Shown piece by piece: positions 60,392-64,000 of a stretch of 64,000 bases of DNA. This DNA comes from Paraburkholderia metrosideri (GTDB lineage Bacteria; Pseudomonadota; Gammaproteobacteria; Burkholderiales; Burkholderiaceae). The notes under the pieces are model-generated. The model did no database searches, was not told the DNA's origin, and was given only the letters and a program-made list of their open reading frames with translations. The translations under genes and the position numbers were made by a program. The DNA lies in assembly GCF_904848625.1 (NCBI RefSeq), contig NZ_CAJHCP010000012.1, positions 186,001-250,000 on the forward strand, written 5' to 3'. Each line of letters opens with the position of its first letter. Position 1 is the first letter of the stretch.

Positions 60392-62581
60392 CTACCTCGA
60401 CGGTGTCCATCGATACATCAGGATTTTTGCGCGCGCGTCGTCTTCCAGCAGAATCACGTACTCGCCCGTCTCGCGCTCCACCGCGCTGATGCCGAGATAC
60501 ACGTCCACCCAGCCGCTCGTATTGCCGACGCTCGCCCCCGGTGTCATGTAGCCGACTGGTTGGCCGGAACGCGCGTCGTACACGTCGACCTTATTGGTGT
60601 ACAACTCCGCGACGAAGATGTAGTTGCCCGCCACCGCAACGCCCACTGTGGTGGTCTGCGGATCAGTCTGCGTATTCCATGGCAGTGCGATCGAGTACAC
60701 CATGGTCGGCGTGCCCGTACTCCAGTTTGCATAGCGTGCGAGCACGGGACCGGCCTCCTTCCAGTGCGTTGCATCCCATGGAATCGCCGCGGTGAAACCG
60801 GAGATGTACATGCTGTCGTTCGACGAATCGTAGACAATCCGCGCAATCCGCGTGAACGGTGGCGGCATCGCGAACATCTTCGAACTGGCGTACGAATAAA
60901 TTGGGTTGCCGATCGAATCGATCCCTTGCAACGGCATTTCGCGGATCCCGCTCAACGGTGTAGCGAGCCACACATTGCCTGGCGTATCGACCCACCAGAA
61001 GCCATTGCCGACCGTGCTGCCAGTGGAGGGATTGCTGGTGATCTCGGCCGGATCGACGGAGCCGTTGCCATTGCTGTCGCGCCACATCCATTCGCCGTAG
61101 GCGGGCTGCCCGACCGGCGACGTCCCCGGCAATGGATTCTGCGCGAACATGCCGGACGGTATTGCGATCTCGCCGTGTGCGGTATCGAAGCGATAAACGT
61201 TCAGGTAATGCGCGCCCGAATCAAGCGTATAAAGAAACGGCTGACCGTTGATTCTGCGCATCATCGGCTCACCGCGCACGCCGCGCGGCGAGTAAAACGC
61301 GGGGTCGCCGGGATAGTCGAAACGATCGAGCGTAAAAGCCGCGTACGACCACTCCTTGCCGAGCGGCTGCGTGTAATCGAGCGTGAAGCGCTTCGAGCCG
61401 GTATAGACCGAATTGGGCGTGGCGGGATCGAAAGCGGCGCTATCGACAAACGTCAGCCCGTACAGACGCCAGTTGAAAGCATGCGAGCTATACACGTAGC
61501 TTTCGAGCACCGCGCCCTGCCCGACCGTTGCCGAACCCAGCGGCCTCGGCCCTTCGCCGTTTTCCGCGACATACAGATTGCCCGCCGGATCGACGCCGAC
61601 ACCGGTCATGCCGTTGAAGCGCACATTGCCAGGCTCGCCTCTCACCGCATGGAAAAGGCCATTGCGCGTGCCGATGGACGGAGCGGCTTGCGGCTGACCG
61701 TTGGCGTCTTTAGTGAAAACGAGGATCTGCTGCAACGGCCCGTTATCGGCGACAAGAATCTGGCCTGACGGCGTGACCGAGATATCGGTTGGAATGGTTC
61801 CAGCGGGCAACGGCAAGCTGCCAGAGAGAAGGTTTCCATTCGCCGCGTAGTGCAGAATACTTAGGTTTCCGGATGAGAATCCGCTCATCACCCAAAGAGT
61901 CGAATCGGTGTCGATCGCCATGCGTCCGGGCGACGTCACCGTCCACGAGCGCAAACGTTCCATCGAATTGGCGTCGTAGACGACGATCTGATTGCCGTAC
62001 GTGTCGGCGACGTACAACTCGGTGTCGGTCGCAGCCATGCCGCGAATGCCGGCGTCGGTGCCAGTTGCCACCGTTTCGACCGGCAGGAAGCTGTTCTTCG
62101 TCGCGTTCGCGCTATTGGCAATGCCGCCGCTGAAAGGCGCGCCCGTTGCCAATCTTGAGAGCGTGCGACGGGTGATGCCGTACCACGTCAGATTCGCCGC
62201 CGGATAATCCGCGCCGACCAGCGCATTGCTTTCGTTACCGATCGACATCGCCGCATACAGGTACGTATGGTTGACGGCGACCGCATCGCCACCCGCCGCG
62301 CCCCAGCCATGCGTCGAACCGGCTACCGCGATTTTGTCGCCCGCGCGATAGGCGGCAATTTCGCTGCCGCTCTCGTCCCATGGCGAATTCGTATAGACCG
62401 TGCCGTCGGCGCCAATGCTAATGGCCTGGATATCCTGCTGCATCCATTTACCATCGCCAAATCCAAAGCTATTACCAATCCAAGAAGTGGTGTAAGTAAG
62501 TTGCGATTGCGCGGACGCATTCAACGGGATAATGCTGTGTAATAAAACCACGGCCGCGCTCAGGCGGGAGATGAATTTCAC
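60392..62581 (-). CDS. Large exported beta-propeller-like protein (NHL/SMP-30-like)
   Basis: About 729 residues. GTG 62581 has AAGGA 12 bases ahead, and the next ATG upstream (62614) would lengthen the N-terminus. A signal peptide (FISRLSAAVVLLHSIIPLNASAQ, in part) precedes the mature protein. The sequence has repeated blade-like units such as GTVYTNSPW, TELYVADTYGNQIVVYD, PTDISVTPSGQILVADN, GVDPAGNLYVAENG, and VAGNYIFVAELYTNKVDVYD. It is probably a periplasmic or secreted propeller protein; binding partner unknown. A Ca-like DSNGNGSVDPAE motif (about residue 485) resembles a dockerin or EF-hand loop. Confidence 0.75.
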   Translation of the reverse strand: MKFISRLSAAVVLLHSIIPLNASAQSQLTYTTSWIGNSFGFGDGKWMQQDIQAISIGADGTVYTNSPWDESGSEIAAYRAGDKIAVAGSTHGWGAAGGDAVAVNHTYLYAAMSIGNESNALVGADYPAANLTWYGITRRTLSRLATGAPFSGGIANSANATKNSFLPVETVATGTDAGIRGMAATDTELYVADTYGNQIVVYDANSMERLRSWTVTSPGRMAIDTDSTLWVMSGFSSGNLSILHYAANGNLLSGSLPLPAGTIPTDISVTPSGQILVADNGPLQQILVFTKDANGQPQAAPSIGTRNGLFHAVRGEPGNVRFNGMTGVGVDPAGNLYVAENGEGPRPLGSATVGQGAVLESYVYSSHAFNWRLYGLTFVDSAAFDPATPNSVYTGSKRFTLDYTQPLGKEWSYAAFTLDRFDYPGDPAFYSPRGVRGEPMMRRINGQPFLYTLDSGAHYLNVYRFDTAHGEIAIPSGMFAQNPLPGTSPVGQPAYGEWMWRDSNGNGSVDPAEITSNPSTGSTVGNGFWWVDTPGNVWLATPLSGIREMPLQGIDSIGNPIYSYASSKMFAMPPPFTRIARIVYDSSNDSMYISGFTAAIPWDATHWKEAGPVLARYANWSTGTPTMVYSIALPWNTQTDPQTTTVGVAVAGNYIFVAELYTNKVDVYDARSGQPVGYMTPGASVGNTSGWVDVYLGISAVERETGEYVILLEDDARAKILMYRWTPSR

Positions 62582-62614
62582 GACGGTATTTCCTTGCGAT
62601 TGCAAAGCACGCAC

Positions 62615-62842
62615 GCCTTGTTAGCTTAAGGCTTACGGTGCGTCGCATGTAGCCGGATCGGCCGGCCATCACGACTACGTGAATGTAGACGCTTTATACT
62701 CGCATGGAAAAATATTAAATTTATTCACAAATAAATGTGCATTTAAACTCGCTCATTTAATTAATTCTAGTTGCATAGAATTATATTCAAAATGGGATTT
62801 TTATATGATTTTCGAGTGTGTGCTGCAAGCACCTGGATTGAC
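62615..62842. other. AT-rich intergenic stretch upstream of the propeller gene
   Basis: The segment about 62680-62820 is markedly AT-rich (runs such as AATATTAAATTTATTC). I see no gene. It should contain the propeller gene promoter and is a plausible site for H-NS-type proteins. Confidence 0.5.
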
Positions 62843-62871
62843 GGCCTTCGCTCTGCTGCCGAGCGAAGGCC
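62843..62871 (-). terminator. Hairpin after the ABC ATPase gene
   Basis: GGCCTTCGCTC and GAGCGAAGGCC pair perfectly over 11 bp with a seven-base loop, 27 bp after the ATPase stop. No T run. Terminator or processing site. Confidence 0.5.
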
Positions 62872-62897
62872 AATTTGCTGACTGCTTGTTCAGGACA

Positions 62898-64000
62898 TTA
62901 CGAATGCGCGGGGTGCTCCTGCGCCGCCGCCTGCGCGGCAGCCGATGCTTCTGCCGCGGCGACCGCAGGCGACACGATTGCCGGCTGTCCCGTCTGACGA
63001 CGCGAACGGCCCGAGCTCAGATAATCTGCAATCGAGTCCTGCGTGACCTCGCCGATATAACGGCTATCGGCATCCAGCACCGGCATCCATGACGAGTTGA
63101 ACTGGTACATCTTCGACAGCACGATCCGTAGATGCTCGTCGGCGCTCACCGTTGCCTTGAACGGCGTGAGATGGTCGCCGCACACGCCCTGACCCGCGCG
63201 CGCCGCGCGACGCGTCACGTAGCCGAGCGCCTGCCGGTTGTCGTCGACGATGGTCAGATAGCGGTTGTCGCTGTCGTCCATCATCTGGAAAGCCTTCGCC
63301 ACCGGCATATCGGCGCGTGCGGTCTCAGGTTGCGTGGCGGCGTCGCCGGCCTTCACCAGCAACAGGCGCTTCAACGTGCTGTCCTGACCGACGAACGCGC
63401 CGACGAACTCATCGTGCGGATGCGCCAGCAGCGTGTCCGGATGATCGTATTGCACGAGTTGTCCACGGCGAAACACCGCAACACGGTCGCCGAGTTTGAT
63501 CGCTTCGTCGATATCGTGGCTCACCATGATCACCGTCTTGTTCAACTGACGCTGCATCTGGAAGAACTCGTTCTGGATCGACTCGCGATTGATCGGATCG
63601 ACCGCGCCGAACGGCTCGTCCATCAGCAATACCGGCGGGTCGGCGGCCAATGCGCGAATCACGCCGATACGCTGCTGCTGCCCGCCCGACAGTTCACGCG
63701 GATAACGCTTCAGATACTGCTTCGGATCGAGCGCGACCATCGACATCAATTCGGTGGCCCGTTCACGGCAGCGCTTCTTGTCCCAACCGAGCAGACGCGG
63801 CACCACCGTGATGTTCTCTTCGATCGTCATGTTCGGGAACAGCCCGATCTGCTGAATCACATACCCGATGCGGCGGCGCAGCTCGATTTCGTTCAGCCCC
63901 GAAGTATCTTCGCCGCCGATCAGCACACGACCCGAAGTCGCCTCGATCAGGCGGTTGATCATCTTCAGCGTGGTGGTCTTGCCGCAGCCCGACGGGCCGA
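62898..64000 (-). CDS. ABC transporter ATP-binding protein, ProV/OpuAA type with CBS domains (5' truncated)
   Basis: The 3' 366 codons are in the window; the start lies beyond the right edge. The first bases of the window end read into the Walker A (PSGCGKTTTLKM in frame). Visible are the signature ELSGGQQQRIGVIRAL, the Walker B LLMDEPFGAVDPI, SHDIDEAIKLGDRVAV, and two CBS domains in the C-terminal 150 residues, the layout of glycine betaine/choline/carnitine importers (osmoprotectants). An Ala-rich tail follows. The binding protein and permease should be to the right. Confidence 0.88.
   Translation of the reverse strand, partial: GPSGCGKTTTLKMINRLIEATSGRVLIGGEDTSGLNEIELRRRIGYVIQQIGLFPNMTIEENITVVPRLLGWDKKRCRERATELMSMVALDPKQYLKRYPRELSGGQQQRIGVIRALAADPPVLLMDEPFGAVDPINRESIQNEFFQMQRQLNKTVIMVSHDIDEAIKLGDRVAVFRRGQLVQYDHPDTLLAHPHDEFVGAFVGQDSTLKRLLLVKAGDAATQPETARADMPVAKAFQMMDDSDNRYLTIVDDNRQALGYVTRRAARAGQGVCGDHLTPFKATVSADEHLRIVLSKMYQFNSSWMPVLDADSRYIGEVTQDSIADYLSSGRSRRQTGQPAIVSPAVAAAEASAAAQAAAQEHPAHS

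Noticed and set aside
1-64000. CRISPR arrays, tRNA/rRNA genes, insertion sequences, prophage
   Set aside because: Looked for on both strands; no regular spacer-repeat arrays, no tRNA-like cloverleaf, no transposase or phage motifs.

Overview
The window reads as chromosomal DNA of a Burkholderiaceae bacterium, most likely Paraburkholderia. The support is high GC with strong third-position bias, an intracellular PHA depolymerase, several methyl-accepting chemotaxis proteins (MCPs), a Pat-type acyl-CoA synthetase/GNAT fusion, an H-NS-family protein, and a formaldehyde-activating enzyme homologue beside aromatic-acid-type transport. There are no rRNA or tRNA genes, insertion sequences, phage genes or CRISPR arrays that I can see. 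The content is metabolic, regulatory and sensory, with only small hints of accessory DNA (two AT-rich gaps and one 70-bp element with inverted ends).

Layout. 1-7.3 kb: 3' part of a PaiB-like protein; copA with a CueR-type promoter; a CelD-like acetyltransferase; an MCP with a flagellar-sigma-type promoter. 7.3-12.5 kb: a GST divergent from phaZ, which has a near-perfect sigma-54 promoter; then a cupin, a flavin reductase, a 3-hydroxyacyl-CoA dehydrogenase and a small His-rich exported protein. 12.9-17.7 kb: small unknown proteins behind a 70-bp palindromic element, mgtC, an AGE-family epimerase, an HNH protein and a cold-shock protein. 17.8-20.2 kb: a second MCP and a thioesterase.

20.2-30.5 kb is the clearest pathway in the window: a nine-gene minus-strand cluster for non-phosphorylating L-fucose (or a related sugar) catabolism. 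It has a sugar ABC importer, a two-gene UxaA-type sugar-acid dehydratase, an aldose dehydrogenase, a fuconolactonase-like amidohydrolase, a ketodeoxyfuconate dehydrogenase and a diketo-acid hydrolase. A divergent IclR-family regulator sits at its head, and the shared gap contains a good promoter overlapped by palindromes. The expected route is sugar to lactone, acid, 2-keto-3-deoxy acid and 2,4-diketo acid, then pyruvate plus lactate.

30.6-41.6 kb: an unknown protein, the Pat-like enzyme, a LysR regulator, prfC, and an operon-like set fae - aldo/keto reductase - semialdehyde dehydrogenase - MFS transporter. A 26-bp sequence occurs twice in the 625-bp gap ahead of fae. 42.2-50.8 kb: an H-NS-like protein, a class C serine hydrolase, small proteins, a sigma-54 activator with an altered GAFTGA loop (GADTGA) divergent from a GntP permease, and a LacI regulator divergent from a PhyH-type dioxygenase. 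50.9-64 kb: gltS, an Aer-like PAS MCP with a flagellar-type promoter, a DedA-rhodanese fusion followed by a cNMP/thioredoxin-reductase-like flavoprotein, a YcaQ-family glycosylase, a large exported beta-propeller protein, and the 3' part of a ProV/OpuAA-type ABC ATPase running off the right edge.

Most enzyme identities are family-level calls from motifs. Substrates are inferred from neighbours and are untested. The observations I rate highest are the fae operon with its duplicated upstream element, the split-dehydratase fucose cluster with its internal tandem repeats, the GADTGA activator, the sigma-54 promoter of phaZ, and the 70-bp palindromic element near 13.15 kb.
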